In this document: one piece after another, positions 1 to 12,195 of the stretch
Position numbering within the stretch: position 1 is the first letter of the stretch
How the letters are laid out: the number at the start of each line of letters is the position of its first letter
Notes under the pieces: model-generated
What the model was told of the DNA's origin: nothing
Seen by the model: only the letters and a program-made list of their open reading frames with translations
The model's database searches: none
Source: Mikania micrantha
Lineage: Eukaryota; Streptophyta; Magnoliopsida; Asterales; Asteraceae
Direction: 5' to 3'
Assembly (NCBI GenBank): GCA_009363875.1
Contig: CM018680.1
Location: 74,093,811-74,157,810, forward strand
Length of the DNA: 64,000 nucleotides
Made by a program: the position numbers and the translations under genes

Positions 1-405
1 AAATATCTATTAAAAAGTATACATGATTGGAACACTATGTGAAAGTCAAGTGACTTTAAAGAGTAAAAAAAAGTTTCGATGACTTGATTAGAATACTTGA
101 GAAACTTGGCTACTATTCTACAAAGTTACTCCTTATTTAAAATATAATAGTTGGCTAAATGATATGAACAAAGATTTGTGCATCAAATGTAATGATATTG
201 ATACAAAGTCAAAACTTCAATCAAAACTAGAGAATAATGCAGCAGGGTTTTAATACATGTTCAAAATTTCAATAAATGCAAAATTTCAAGCTTCTGAAAA
301 TTTATATCACAACATTTAGAACAAAGATAATTCTACTTGATTTGCAGTATAAGAACCTGCAAATTCTTTAAAACTCGATGTACGCAAGTCTTCAACAGAA
401 TGACT

Positions 406-3175
406 TCACACGCTATATCGACCTCTTGTTGTTCTTGTCTTGGAATCATCCTGCATACATTCAATGGCATATGGGATTAAATTCAACCTTACCCAATAAA
501 AAAAAATGTTGAACGCCACCATTAGGCGCCCCCAGGGAAAATTGGGTGGTGACGAGCTGTGAACCCTAGACCTCCATTATAGATTCTCACCCCCTTACTA
601 CTAGGCCACTATCACGGGGACAACCTTACCCAATAAAGACAAAAGGATGGGTGGATTAGGCTGTTCATGTAACAGACAATCATGTAAAAAACGAGTTGAA
701 ACCACTTTTGTGCAAAAACTTTATGTTTTAACAAGATAATTGTTGTCCAACTGATTATAACTACTTTTTCTACAATATTTTTTAACAAAAACACAATAGT
801 AATAAGAGATTTTATGCATTAATCATATAACTATGTAACTTTCAATCCTTTAATTTTCAAAGTAATCTTTTTTTTCATTTTATGTGTCACTCATTATAGA
901 TATAGAATAACCTGCACCAACCCATTTATAAAGTGAGAGACTAAAAACTAAGACCATTAATAAATTGAAAAATAAACAGAAGCTACATAGTAATGAGGTT
1001 TACATGGAAGTTATAAGAGATCTTGTCAGTTACGTCTATAATTTCCTTCCATTTTCTTCCAATGCTCATCTATATTCAATTAAAAAATGATGCTGTTAGA
1101 TTAATACAAAGCATACAATCGTACATATAATGTAAAAGTAAAATTGCAAGAAAAAAAGAGCTCGTGAGAATAAAGATAGGGTGAATAGGTGATAAAAAAT
1201 AAAAAAATTGACATCACAACATAAAAATAAGGTACCATTTCAAATCAATATATCTGATTATGTTGCCTGGTGACTAGTCTTTTTCCAATGATATAACTGT
1301 AATTTTGTATTTTATCAAATATAGGCAAGGGTGAGAATTTCTGGCACAAAATTCACAGTATTGGATTTAGCCTAAACACGTTTAAATCAAGTTCAAATTG
1401 AACTTGTAAACATGCTAAGCTAAGCAAGCAGGCCAATGAGTCAGCTTGACAGGTTTGCAAGTTAACCAGTTTATTTTTATAGTTTTTAAGGAATATCTTT
1501 GTCAAAACTTAAACCGATTGTATATTTGAAGTCAAAACTCAAAAGGCAACCTTTGGGGCGTAAATTTGTAACTTTAGAGTAATATGCACAAAGATCAAGT
1601 TAAACAGTGTGAGTGTGTGACTGTCAAGCGATGAATTCATCAGTTGTGTTTAAATTATTTTAAAATTTTAGGGTTCGTATCAGGTCGACCAGCCAACCCA
1701 TGAACATAATCAGTTTAACACCCCTAAATATACTTCATTGTGTTCAGCAATGAATAAACAGAAAATCTAAAAAATGGTCCATCATCCTCTGTAAACTATC
1801 ATCTTTAGCATCTTTTTTTCCCAGTAACAAACAGCAAACCTTTTATATCAGAAACTAGTTAATATAAGCAAATGCACTACTAGGGATCAAACCTTGATTA
1901 CCCATGCATTCAAGAAGTACAAAGCACAACTTTCTAAGAGAAGGCATATCCACATACACAAACTCATGTTACGTAGAGTAATCCTATGTCTTTTTTGTTA
2001 TCATTGCTACTATGAATGCTGATAGCACAACATGGACCCAACTACATAACTAAAAATTAGTGATAATAAAGAATATGGTTATACCTGAGCAGCCTCGTTA
2101 GCTGCATTTTTAGTCCACAAAGAAAGTTTATCTTGCTTTGGACGGACACTAGCAACAACACCACATATTTCATCAGCATCATCAAATTGCTCACCAATTA
2201 AAGCCATTAACTACAACAGAAAAAATGATTCATACTTTCAGTTAGTAATGAAATGACTAATTCAAGAACAAAATAACTCCATCCAAGCCCAAAAAAACAT
2301 CAAACCTCACAATGGTGAATAGTTTACAATTTGTATTAAATTAAGAGTTAACAAGATACATACTGTTTCAAGCCACATAGTCTCAAGACCAGGCTTTCTG
2401 TTACTAGTAACTGTCCACTTGCCACCATTGGCACACTGTGGATCTTCCCATTTGGGCTCAATCCCAGCTTTGAACAAATGCAACTCAGCAGTTCCAGGCA
2501 GCTTGCTAGGCTTAAATACATGATCATACAAACTGCAACAATGAACAATACAATCACTCTTAATTCTAACACCAATCTTATGATTTCTAGTTTTATTGAT
2601 TTCTTCATAAGTAAAGAAAGAAAACAAGAAAAATGCAGTCGCTGATTTATCTGATCAAAACAATAGATTTACATTTTTTATGTATATTTCCCTTTGTGTG
2701 TGCATGTGTGCTGGATTTATGAATTTCTAATCATACATCATATTTTCAAATTGAATTTCTAATCAAACATCATATTCGCAGAACATTCGGAAAATCCAAC
2801 TTTATACACAAATCAAATCTCAGATAGCTAAGCAATCGGTATTAATCATCAAAAGGAGAGAGTAAGAACTTATAAATCTAGATCGAAAGACAATCAAACA
2901 ATACGTCAATGTAAAGACGCCATCAAAACAGATACAACAAAGGACATAAAAGAACATGTAACTAGGGTTTACCACCAGAACTCTTCGACAGTATCGAATG
3001 TATAAGCATCGCGAAGATTGTTGCCCCAAGCGGCACCTTGTTTAGGCTTGGATTGATTATCAAACCAAAACGTCCACTTCTTATCTAACCTGTGCGGCTG
3101 CTCCGCCGATGCTCCACTCACATCCGCCGCCGCTGCTCCGCTTACATCCGCCGCCGCCGCTCCGTCGCTCGCCAT
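406..3175 (-). CDS. eIF(iso)4E: Translation initiation factor eIF(iso)4E, complete, 5 exons
   Basis: Cap-binding subunit of the plant-specific eIF(iso)4F complex; it binds the mRNA 5' cap in the cytoplasm and partners eIF(iso)4G. Exons read on the minus strand: 3175-2973, 2532-2364, 2210-2085, 1069-1004, 450-406. All introns are GT-AG and phases join into 202 aa, the usual family size. Visible motifs: KWTFWFDNQ at about 33-41; cap-stacking tryptophans W50 (GAAWG) and W96, followed by E97 (EPKWEDPQ); EEFWCLYD at the exon 1/2 join; SLWTKNA near 154-160; IGRKWKE near 168-174; C-terminal RGRYSV. The N-terminus is variable and alanine-rich and holds a duplicated eight-residue unit (GAAAADVS twice). 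In crops this gene family is known as a potyvirus susceptibility factor; nothing in this copy looks defective. Intron 4 holds a SINE. Exon structure was deduced by eye from homology and splice sites, so alternative splicing cannot be excluded. Confidence 0.95.
501..620 (-). mobile_element. tRNA-derived SINE in intron 4 of eIF(iso)4E
   Basis: The 120-bp unit is flanked by a perfect 17-bp direct repeat, caaccttacccaataaa, at 484-500 and 621-637, the target-site duplication expected of retroposition. On the minus strand it starts with an A-box-like GTGGCCTAGTAGTAAGG, followed by a B-box-like GGGTTCACAGCTC, and ends in a short T run, as in Au-type plant SINEs. It lies wholly inside intron 4 (451-1003), in the same orientation as the gene. 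Confidence 0.8.
1070..2084 (-). other. Intron 3 of eIF(iso)4E (1015 bp), with a possible decayed element
   Basis: AT-rich intron with GT donor at 2084 and AG acceptor at 1070-1071. Around 1375-1735 it has purine/pyrimidine-skewed sequence reminiscent of hAT MITEs, including cagtttaacacccctaa near the right end. No matching left terminus or target duplication was found, so no element is claimed. Confidence 0.4.
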
Positions 3176-3290
3176 GATTTCCGGCTCTCTCTCTCTGATC
3201 TCTAACCTTCAAATAAGGGATTTTCAGATGGGTTACAGATGTAGGCTGTCATATTACGGGCCCAAATAGTTGGACTGTGAGCCCGAAGGG
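3176..3290 (-). promoter_or_regulatory. 5' leader and proximal promoter of eIF(iso)4E
   Basis: Immediately upstream of the ATG, read on the minus strand, is a GA-rich leader. Further up, GGCCCAAAT at about 3260 (TGGGCC type, site II) and GGGCTC at about 3280 are motifs common in promoters of plant translation genes. No clear TATA box was seen, which is normal for housekeeping promoters. Confidence 0.35.
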
Positions 3291-3299
3291 TGTCCATTT

Positions 3300-4488
3300 T
3301 TTGTTTGAAATGCTCATTTTTTTTATCGTTAACGGATCACTTTAGTATCATTTTCCACAAATAATATCATCCGATCATATTCATCATCAAGTCATCCACT
3401 GATTATTGTTGTGGCTTGGCCGCCCAAAATAACACCTACATTCTATTCTCGAATTGTTTTTAAGGAGAGAAATGAAAATCTTTTGTAGAAAAGTAAAAAA
3501 TATTTGTATTATTGGGTTTTTTTTGATGAAAGTAAATGAAAAAAAAAAAACTTTTAATAATCTTGAAAGGAAATGAAGGAAAGACATACATTTAAATTTT
3601 GTCATTTACTATTTTACCCTCATTTAACTTATAGTTAAACCCAATGATGATTTAACTGTAAATCTATACTTCTTTTATTCCTTTCAATACAAAACGTGTA
3701 AGATCCTTGCTTTATTTCTCTTAAAATTTGAAACACAATATAAAAATATATTTCTTTTTTCGTCTCGTGTTTCTCTCCTTAATTTCCTTTAATAATTTTA
3801 TTTCTTTTATAAAAACCAAACCGATGACTGATTTGGGCGGTTCCGTGGTCTTAACCGAATTCCGAACACCTTATTTCGTATTTTTGAACTTCATTTTTGT
3901 TTTAGATTTGTATGTGGTTAAACTTATTGTTTTTTAATTATTTAGTTTGAAATTGACAAATATTTTGAATTTGAATTAAGCTTTATTATGAAACCGAGCC
4001 AAACCGAACAAAGCCAAGACACTCGATTTTAAAAAGAGCCGAGCAACGTGCACAACATTTGGCTCGATTTTACAAATCCGAACCAAACCGAGCCACTCAA
4101 ATGAGCCGAGCATGAGCATATCGTCCATCGTTTCGGTTCGGTTCACCAATCAACGGTTTTACATGGATCAATTTGAAATAAACATTTATAAATTGAACAT
4201 AAAGAAACGACAAAACCCTTAAAGCCGAAGATAATAAGAGATAATATTAGAATCTATAATTTTTATTACAAATTAACTTTAAATTCGTTGAATTTTCAGG
4301 ATCAGTAGTTTAGGTATATTTACTTGTTTTACACATAAAAAACAATCGTCAAAAAACTTATCCAATAACAATAATTACTAAAGAATATATTTTGTATATG
4401 TATATAACAATTATGATAATTATAATAATATTATTAACATATATACCAATTTAACAAAATTAAATTTTTTTTCCTAAATAAAGTATAA
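3300..4488. other. Intergenic AT-rich region with old hAT-type remnants
   Basis: No gene was recognised. 3815-4150 contains many repeats of the short words aaccga, gagcc and ccgaacc on both strands (for example ccgaaccaaaccgagcc near 4079), typical of decayed hAT MITEs. Termini and target duplication could not be fixed. The small ORFs here have no recognisable features. Confidence 0.4.
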
Positions 4489-5164
4489 CTAGTATACAGG
4501 ACCCGCGCGTTGCGGCGGGGTCTGATATACTGACGTAAAAAAACCAACAGAACATGAGGTTAAAATCGTGTACAATAAAATGCACGAAAATACCCTATAC
4601 AACATCTATAACGTAAGCTTTGAAACTAAGGGTTGAAGATTAAGAACTTATTTAATAGTAAAGAATGTGATTACAGAAGACTTAAAAAAAAGGCCCTGCG
4701 TAAATGTAGAGTTTATAAATGATACAAATATTATAAAATTATTAAATGTAAATCGTATATATATGTAGTCTATATAATACTCATGGTTTATAAAATTATT
4801 AAATCTAAATCGTTTGTGAACTAATTACGATAAAAATGATATAAACGATACAAATATTCGATAACGTACGAATGCGTTATAGTTATAGGCATGTAAACAA
4901 CGCGCAAAATTTCTGTGACCGTTTGGGTTAGAAATTTATATAAACGTTCATGAGGCCATTGCGATCAAATTAATATAATTATGACATTTATCAGATAACC
5001 TAATGACGCGTTAAAATCATGTGAACATTAAAAATATGCGAGTAAAGTGAGAGGGGGCTTTAAAAATAAGAGTTTAAAGTTCAGGGTTATAAACGAAAAT
5101 TTAAAATTAATTGAAAAGTATTGAAATCTATCTTTTTATCTTTAGACGCGGTAGTGAATAGTGA
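4489..5164 (-). mobile_element. Non-autonomous Helitron-like element
   Basis: On the minus strand the element starts TCACTATTCACTACCG (5' TC) and ends with a GC-rich hairpin, ACCCCGCCGCAACGCGCGGGT, about ten bases before a terminal CTAG at 4492-4489. The flanking bases are A on the 5' side and T on the 3' side, the A|T target typical of Helitrons. No terminal repeats, target duplication or coding capacity. The 3' end is more certain than the 5' end. Confidence 0.6.
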
Positions 5165-5169
5165 TTATG

Positions 5170-5428
5170 TGAGGGTTTGTATCATGTGAAAACCCGGTAT
5201 AAGAGAGAAGACCCTTAAACCCTTTCTGGACCATTGATTTGGACTTTTGAAAATAAAATATGTGGTACACATTAAACTTGAATAAAAAATTAGGTTTTGG
5301 ATAAACAAATCAGTTTTAATGTGGGTTAATGTAGACCACATGTTTATTTTCAAGATTCCAAATCAACGACACAGATAGGGTTTAAGGGTTTTCTCTCTAA
5401 GATGGGGTTTTCACATGATAAAAACTCT
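5170..5428. mobile_element. Foldback (long inverted repeat) element
   Basis: Two arms of roughly 75-100 bases are inverted copies: 5172-5260 (tatcatgtgaaaaccc, then agagagaagacccttaaacc) and the complement of 5345-5425. The loop side also pairs partly. This is a MITE-like foldback abutting the Helitron-like element. The exact termini and target duplication are obscured by the AT-rich flank. Confidence 0.6.
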
Positions 5429-5630
5429 ATATATATATATATGTATGTATGTATGTGTGTGTGAGATGTTGAGGCCCACCGTTTGTGTGATGTATGTGCG
5501 CATGTGTGTGATGTGTGTGTGTGTGGATTTTATGTGTGTGATGTGTGTGTCTCAAATATGTGTGCGCATGTGTGTGATCTGTGTTATGTGTGTGTGGAAT
5601 AGTAAAAGGAATAGTGATTTATGTGTGTAT
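5425..5630. repeat. TG-rich low-complexity tract
   Basis: Imperfect (TG)n with tatg and gcatg interruptions following an AT run, about 200 bases. Any ORF here (Cys/Val/Met-rich) is a by-product of the repeat. Confidence 0.85.
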
Positions 5631-5871
5631 GGAAAACTTTGCCACTTAATATATATATTAATATGTTAAATGGTCAACGGAAATATCACGTTTATTATTT
5701 AATTATTTACAACAATCTGAAACATTAGTTATATATACACAAAACTACATGTATGATTCCAAAATGATTATTATTGACAACGACGCATTATATACAAAAT
5801 TGTCAATGGAGCATATGTATATCACTCCTCTACAGATGAATACGAGTTTTAACAAATTGGACCCAATTATT

Positions 5872-5916
5872 TATATATATATATATACACATACATCCTA
5901 TATATATATATAGATA
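5872..5916. repeat. AT microsatellites near the CCT gene 3' end
   Basis: Two (TA)n runs separated by cacatacatcc lie about 55 bases beyond the stop codon of the CCT-motif gene, probably in or just past its 3' UTR. Confidence 0.7.
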
Positions 5917-5969
5917 TTCCAACATATGCATAGTAGGAGTTCAACCAAAAGTATATATACTACTTTTTA

Positions 5970-8900
5970 TTAAATCCAAGATTGGATTGGGTAGTTGCAT
6001 CTGAATGAGTTCAAGCCACTTATATGTGCAAATATATCCGACGAATCCAGCTTCTCTTCCTCCTTCACCATCACGTTCATCTAACACGTAAAACGCGCGT
6101 TAGTAATAACTCAAAGTTAAAACATGATCGATTTTAGTTTAGCGTTGTTCAAAAAGCTTGTGGATTGTAAAAACTCCTATGAAAACCTTAGCTTGAAGTT
6201 GCCTTGTTTTTAAACAGGCCAACCTGAGCTGGGCTAGCTGCATACGAGCCGAACCCGAGGCAAAGTAAGCTTGGATTGTTGGCTTGTTTAACTCAAATCT
6301 CAAATTTAATGAGAATGTGGCTTAATTAGATGTTAATAATATTACCTTTTCAAATATTTTTTGTTTTATGTATGTTAAAAAGATATTATTTTTAGTTATT
6401 TATATATTAATGTGTGGAAACTATAAAGTTTCAAAAGCTTAAACTTCGTTTTTTCTTTTTGTAGTTTGGTCAAAATAACACTTTATATCTAAAAGTTTCA
6501 AAATGTTTTTTTTGCTCCATAAAGTATGCATTCTGTCTCGATCAGCTCCAACCAACTAACACCGTTAATTGTTTCTGTTAAATATAAGGGTTGAAGCTGA
6601 TCGAGCTTTTTACGGGCCAAGCTCAATGTTTTGTCTTGTTAAAATAAACGAGTCTAGGTTGACGTGTACGACCCAAATCCAAGCCCAGTCCTGGCTCATT
6701 TATAGAGCCACTTATTTTATCTTTATAAGTTTGATATTTAATAAAATTGTATATGCTCTTACTTGCATAGACTTTACATCTTCATCAGTGTCTTCTTCAT
6801 GGTTGTTGCAGGTGTTTCTATGGTGTTCTCCGAATTCATCGTTTTTCGCAAACCTTCCTCTCACTCGAGGTCTGCTGTCTGCCAGGGTTTTTCGGCAAGC
6901 ATACTGTAAGAAATATGGTGATTAGAAGGTTGTAAAAAGGTGAAAAATGTTGGGATTTTATACCTTGATCTTCTTGCTGAAGTTTCTCTCGTTTCGTTTC
7001 TTCATGTATCGATGAATCTTCTCTTTTCGCTCTTCGCTGGTTAGTTTGTTGGCGACTCGAAAGCTTTCGGATTCCAAACTTGTGATCTCTGGAGGTGCTA
7101 ATGGATGATTACAACTTCCACCTCCATTGTTAACAAGATGTTGGCTTTCATTACTAAGTGCCTTTAATTCAAAGCAAATATCAATAACAAAAGGTTTCAG
7201 TTAGTTTCATGAACATAAAAAGAAGAACATGAAGCTTTAATTTGAATGGAAGATATTACTTAATTAAATATTTGAGGATATATAATCTATGGTGTTGTCA
7301 TGCAACTAATGTAATATGTAAATCCTTTGAAATCACCTTACAAACAAACAAGCTTACTCAGTATATTCCTACTTTTCTGTAAGGTCTGGGAAAAAAGATA
7401 GAAACAAACATTACCCCTATCCTAATTGGGATGGAGAGGCTGCTCTGAAAGAGTCCCCGGCTCAAAGTTATCGTTTGAAGTTTATCATCCCAACATTTTT
7501 AACGTTATTTTCACAAAATAAATAAAAATAACGTTAAAATTAGTGCAATTTTACTTTGTGTCCACCACAATTTTACTTTGAAATCAACTTGTTTTAGTTA
7601 ATTTACATCAAAATTACATGATTTAGTTAGATAACTATAAAATAATTTTCCTAATTTTACTGTTGATGTTAAAACGTAATTCATTTTCATTGTGTAATGG
7701 TGAGTACAACTTCAAAGTTTGTAATATATATGTGATTGAAAATGTTTTTTTTAGTAAATTACCGAGATTGTCATGTGGTTTGCTAATATTTCACTCTTGA
7801 TCCATAAGTTTTATAAATTACTCATATGATCTCAAACTATAAACATTTACAACACATACAATCCTTAGGTCATCAAATTATTCTCACCTAATGATTGCAT
7901 GTGTTACAAACGTTTACAATTTGGGATCATATGGGTAATTTACGAAACATAAGGACTAAAATTGAAATACCAGCAAACTACATAAACTATCTCGGCAATT
8001 TACTCATGTTTTTTTGATGTTATGCACTAAAATTAGAAGGGAAAAAAGTACTTTCCATGTACTTAACTAAAATTAGGTAGTTTAATATAAATTTCCTAAA
8101 ACTTTAGAGTCTAAAGAGTTTTCTTTTTTGAAGTTTAGAGGCGTGACAAACGGTTTTGTGTTTAAGTATACATGTGTGACAATGATATTCGGTTTCTCTT
8201 AATGTTACCTGGAGTTCATTGGAATTGAAGGGGCGGGGGAGGGGATCGGGGAAGAAGATGCCACCATTATCACCATGATAGTCTAGTTCATGAACTTGAA
8301 TTTCATTTCCAAACGACAAATTCCCGTTAAAAATTCCGCAACTTTCGATCGGTAAAATGGAGTTTGAGTTTCTAGATGGGAGATAGGGATGATCAAGGAA
8401 GCAATGGTTAGGGGATGAAGGATTGTTCAAACGCATGCACTTCGAAGGCGGCATAGATATCGAAAGGCACTCGTTGTCACATACCATTGGTCCCATCATC
8501 GACGACATAACATTCGTTTGATCATTCGGATGAGGGTATGGTAGAATAGGACCATCGGTCGATAGCTGAATCTGGTTTTCGAGTAGAGCGAGATCGAATT
8601 GATCTTGCTGACTAAAAGCATATCCATTGAGGTTTGTGAAATCTTGAGAGGCAGAAAGATCATTCTCTATGTTCTTTTCATCAAACATCGCGACGTATTC
8701 GTCGTGGCAGTTGTCCATATTAGTTGCGGTAGCGGTGGTGGTGGCGGCGGATGATGGGTATTTGATCATATCAGGAGGGAAAGATATGTTATTGACATAA
8801 GAGGATTGCTGTTCTTCATAACAACAATTAGATGCAGAGACAACATCTGAGTTTTGTAAAGTTTCTTGAAATAACTCTGATTCACAAAACTCCAAGATTT

Positions 8901-9448
8901 GAGCACTTAGAGGGCTCGATACCTGTTCCTAATATCATAAAACAAAAAGTTACAATTAATTAAAAAAATAAAATACAAATAAAAAATATTAGCTACATAT
9001 TGTAAAAATTGTAACTTTTTATTTTATTTCTTTTAAATGATGTACCATAACATACACTTCATCCTTTAGATTTGCACACATGTGTGATGTGTGATTACTC
9101 AACATAGACCTGGCTTTAATACCATAGGCTAGACCTAACATCTTGTTGATGGTGACAAAGATATGTGAATGAAAAGAGACGATATTAGTGATTAATACAT
9201 CGAAAACGACATGTTTTTAATATGTTTGGTAAAATGATTGAATTTAGGCACACGGGGGAGATGTTCTTTTTGTAGACGTAGACACGCGCTAAACGACAAG
9301 CCATGGACATCAAAACCTAACGAATTTTTATCGACTAACCATATCATCTTACTTACAAGAACGACCAGCAAAATAAAATAAAATAAAATAAAAAAGTACA
9401 TACAGGAGGAGGAGGTTGGTCAGGTGGATGTACGACGTCGTGCAACAT
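5970..9448 (-). CDS. CCT-motif (CMF) family transcription regulator, complete, 5 exons
   Basis: Nuclear protein of the CCT-motif-only family (CONSTANS/TOC1-related, without B-boxes), resembling the Arabidopsis AT2G33350/AT1G04500 group. Family members regulate light, clock, sugar or flowering responses through NF-Y-type complexes; the role of this copy is not known. Minus-strand exons: 9448-9404, 8928-8209, 7161-6964, 6903-6763, 6080-5970. All introns are phase 0, giving 404 aa. N-terminus MLHDVVHPPDQPPPP, then the family signature SPLSAQILEFCESELFQETL and SNCCYEE. The CCT domain is split between exons 3 and 4: RKEKIHRYMKKRNERNF, SKKIK, then YACRKTLADSRPRVRGRF with AKNDEF following. The acidic tail ends KEEEKLDSSDIFAHISGLNS and closes with QSWI, a conserved family end. 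Exon 1 is tiny. Exon 5 has the least certain acceptor, but it reads through to the family C-terminus. Confidence 0.92.
7753..8006. mobile_element. Foldback element in intron 2 of the CCT-motif gene
   Basis: Arms of about 100 bases face each other: agtaaattaccgagat at the left, and the complement of atctcggcaatttactca at the right. Similarity continues through the words for gtttgctaatatttca and aaattactcatatgatc. The centre is near 7870-7900. Divergence between arms suggests an old insertion. Intron 2 spans 7162-8208. Confidence 0.65.
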
Positions 9449-9800
9449 TATAATATCCTTCCGAAACAAAACCGATGCTAATCAAGATAATTTGTAGGAG
9501 AAACGAAGATTCGGATCAATCGAAACCTGTTGCGAGCGCTTTCGAAAGCCTTGTTGCGTGTATATGCTCCAAGTAAACGTGATCTGAAATTACCATCCAA
9601 ATTAAAAGACGAGTGATTATATTATGAGATTGAAATTACAAAAATATGTATGTATATGTATATAATTATGAAAAATTTGATGCATGTTTGAGAGAGAGAG
9701 AGACAGACGAGTGATTAATGAATTAGGGTGGAGCAAAAATTAAGGTAGGTTAGATTGGTGAAGGAAAGAAGGTGATATATAATGTTGCATGAATAATGTC
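9449..9800 (-). promoter_or_regulatory. 5' leader and promoter region of the CCT-motif gene
   Basis: Upstream of ATG 9448 on the minus strand. A TATA-like tatata lies at about 9774-9779, roughly 325 bases upstream, so a long 5' UTR, possibly with an intron, is likely. A CT/GA run (gagagagagagaga at about 9690) fits plant 5' UTRs. Start site unproven. Confidence 0.35.
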
Positions 9801-10063
9801 CGTACATCGTATTTGTTCTCCTAAAATGTCTCCCAACCATAGATTGACTATGTCATGTGTGGTGTGGTCCGATCTGGCAGGCATCGTCATATCGATCCTG
9901 CAAGCTAACCAAGCAGTCAACCAACCAACTAATTGAAATTCGTTTGACCCATCAAAATTTACAGGTTACAAACAATTTGATGCTATATATATATATATAT
10001 ATATTTGTCCTAGGAAACACACGTGTGTGTGTGAATGTTCAGTGTAATTACATACATACCGAT

Positions 10064-10397
10064 GGACCGTTTGGTAACCTCTGAATCATTAATTAAGAGT
10101 TGAATCAGTAAGATTTCTGAATAGTTAAGAGTTTCGAAATCAGTACGTGATGCATGCTCCAGTTAATACTGTTTGGTTGAATATTTGAACGACTATGTAG
10201 AGGAGAGATGTCGTCGGAGAGGAGAGGAGGTCGTCAGAGAGGTGGAGAGGAGCCAGCTCTTTTCATTCAGACTCACTCAAACATATACCCAGATCCGAAC
10301 CATTTAGATATTTCTTTTCATTCAGATGTTTGAAACAAACGGTCTGAATATGATCGATTCATACATGACCCCATTCAGACTCTACCAAACAACCTCC
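10064..10397. mobile_element. MITE with imperfect terminal inverted repeats
   Basis: Left end ggaccgtttggtaacctctg and right end, complemented, ggaggttgtttggtagagtc form terminal inverted repeats. Sub-terminal tctgaat words recur inward. Relative of the better-defined element at 11043-11266. Target duplication not clear. Confidence 0.5.
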
Positions 10398-11042
10398 TAA
10401 ACTGACAACGTGTACATAAATATACTACTGTTTATGCATACTTTTAAAATTCTTTTTTGTTGTTGTTTTACTATTTTTAATTTTTTTACTTTTTGATTTC
10501 TTTTGCTTTACTTTAATTTGGAATCTATTTTTTTCGTTTTGTTGAACGAATTTTTCGTGAGACAAGTTTAATTTTATTGATCGTTCAAGATTAAAAAAAT
10601 TTAGTCATAGAATTTGTAGAATTCATTTATTTTCTTGGTTTTTTTTTCTTTTTTCTTTGACGAATACTCTCTTTTCAAGTGATGACTTCTTTAACTGTCT
10701 TATTCTTTTATAAAGTTTTGAATAAAACAAGCGTCTCATTTGCATCACATGACTTTAAATCATGGCTTTGTTGAATGCTTGTAACATTTAGGAGTTATTT
10801 TTTTAAGATACAACGCTCCCACGGACTTACACACTTTTCATAACGACACCAATATCACTGACGAAGCTTACGACAACACTTACTAGTATAGATCTTAAAA
10901 ATCTAAAAATCAAAAAGATGAAATTGGGTAAGTGATTTCCCAAAATATGGAACCATTAAAGTTAAGCAATTTATGTCCCAAACCACACCTAGTTGGGTGA
11001 TGAGTGGATATGTGAGAATAAAGCTTGCAAAAGGAACACTTA

Positions 11043-11266
11043 AGGGGTTGTTTGTTTGCATCTGAATGACATTAAGATGTTACCTCTGAATGGTTCATAA
11101 CCTCTTAATTATTTAGACTTAGGGTTACCTCTTAACCATTCAGAGGTTATAAGCCATTACCAACCTCTTAACCATTCAGACTTAAGGATATTTTTTAACC
11201 ATTCATATTCTATTAACCATTAAGAGGTAGACTCTGAATGGGATTAAGATGCTACCAAACAGGGCC
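11043..11266. mobile_element. Tourist/Harbinger-like MITE, 224 bp
   Basis: Flanked by TTA at 11040-11042 and 11267-11269. Ends aggggttgtttgtttgcatc and, complemented, ggccctgtttggtagcatc. The interior is a run of accattcaga/tctgaatg words in both orientations. Size and the TWA target fit PIF/Harbinger MITEs. Confidence 0.7.
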
Positions 11267-11949
11267 TTAGACACCAAATCATTCAAATCCAAGTGCGTAG
11301 TTAGCTAGGCATATGAAATTATGCTTTGTATCAATAAGTTCAGTTGTAACAAACAGAAAGACCGTCTTCATCAGGTAACTCTTTTTGAACCCACTTTCAA
11401 TCATATATGTAGATGCTAAAAGAATCGAAAGCTAGCGCACGGGGCTTATGTTCTTCCAAAGATGGTTGTGTTGTGTTGATGATCACTTGTACCATCCACT
11501 CATCAACCTTTAGCACATCTTCCTTTTAACCATTTTTGGCAAAATTCTTTAGCTTTATAACCAGAATCTTCATTATGTATATCAGGATAGAGGTTGAATC
11601 GCTTCGATGTTTCATGTGTAGTGTGAACAGTTAACAACAAACAAATGGTTTTTCAAATCGTAATCCTTGGAGGTTTACAAGTTGACAAACGTGACAAAAT
11701 GCGTCTAATCATGTGACATGACAACACATATAGTCGACAAATAGCATAATATGTAACTCTAGCGTAGAAGAAACCCGAAAGAATGATGTTTTTAGTTTTG
11801 TTAAACAAAATATGTTTTTAGTAGATACCTCTCATGTATATATTTTGAAAACCAAGCGGTACTAAATATACTTTTGACATGGCAAACAAAATGAGTTTTA
11901 ATTCTGCACACCGGTTGTTAATTTGTAGAATGTATTTCTAGATTTAAAT

Positions 11950-12177
11950 TTTTTTTGAACGGCGAATGTCTCAATCGTGTGAGCCCACTGTTTCCAGGTC
12001 ATGTCACCAAGGTCTAGTTGTCTGCACCTCCCATGAGCCACCACAACCACTCCAGAGGAAAACCCCACTGGAAAAACCCTTGACCCCCTCATACCTCTAT
12101 TTCGCCACAGGAGGTTTCGAACCCAATACCTCGTATTTGGAAGAACCTTGGAATACCGTTAAAACAATGCGTCATTG
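11950..12177 (-). mobile_element. Poly(A)-tailed SINE
   Basis: A perfect 18-bp repeat, gtatttctagatttaaat, flanks it at 11932-11949 and 12178-12195. Minus-strand sense contains a tRNA-like B box, GGGTTCGAAACC (about 12110-12121), and the element ends in an A run (Ts at 11950-11956 on the plus strand). The ORFs on both strands here are not genes. Confidence 0.75.
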
Positions 12178-12195
12178 GTATTTCTAGATTTAAAT

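Noticed and set aside
5415..5669. ORF of 84 codons rich in Cys, Val and Met
   Set aside because: Product of the TG-rich tract.
8104..8208. C-terminal extension of the large CCT-gene exon ORF
   Set aside because: Lies after a GT donor at 8208; reading across the splice to the CCT-domain exon restores the family layout, so these codons are intronic.
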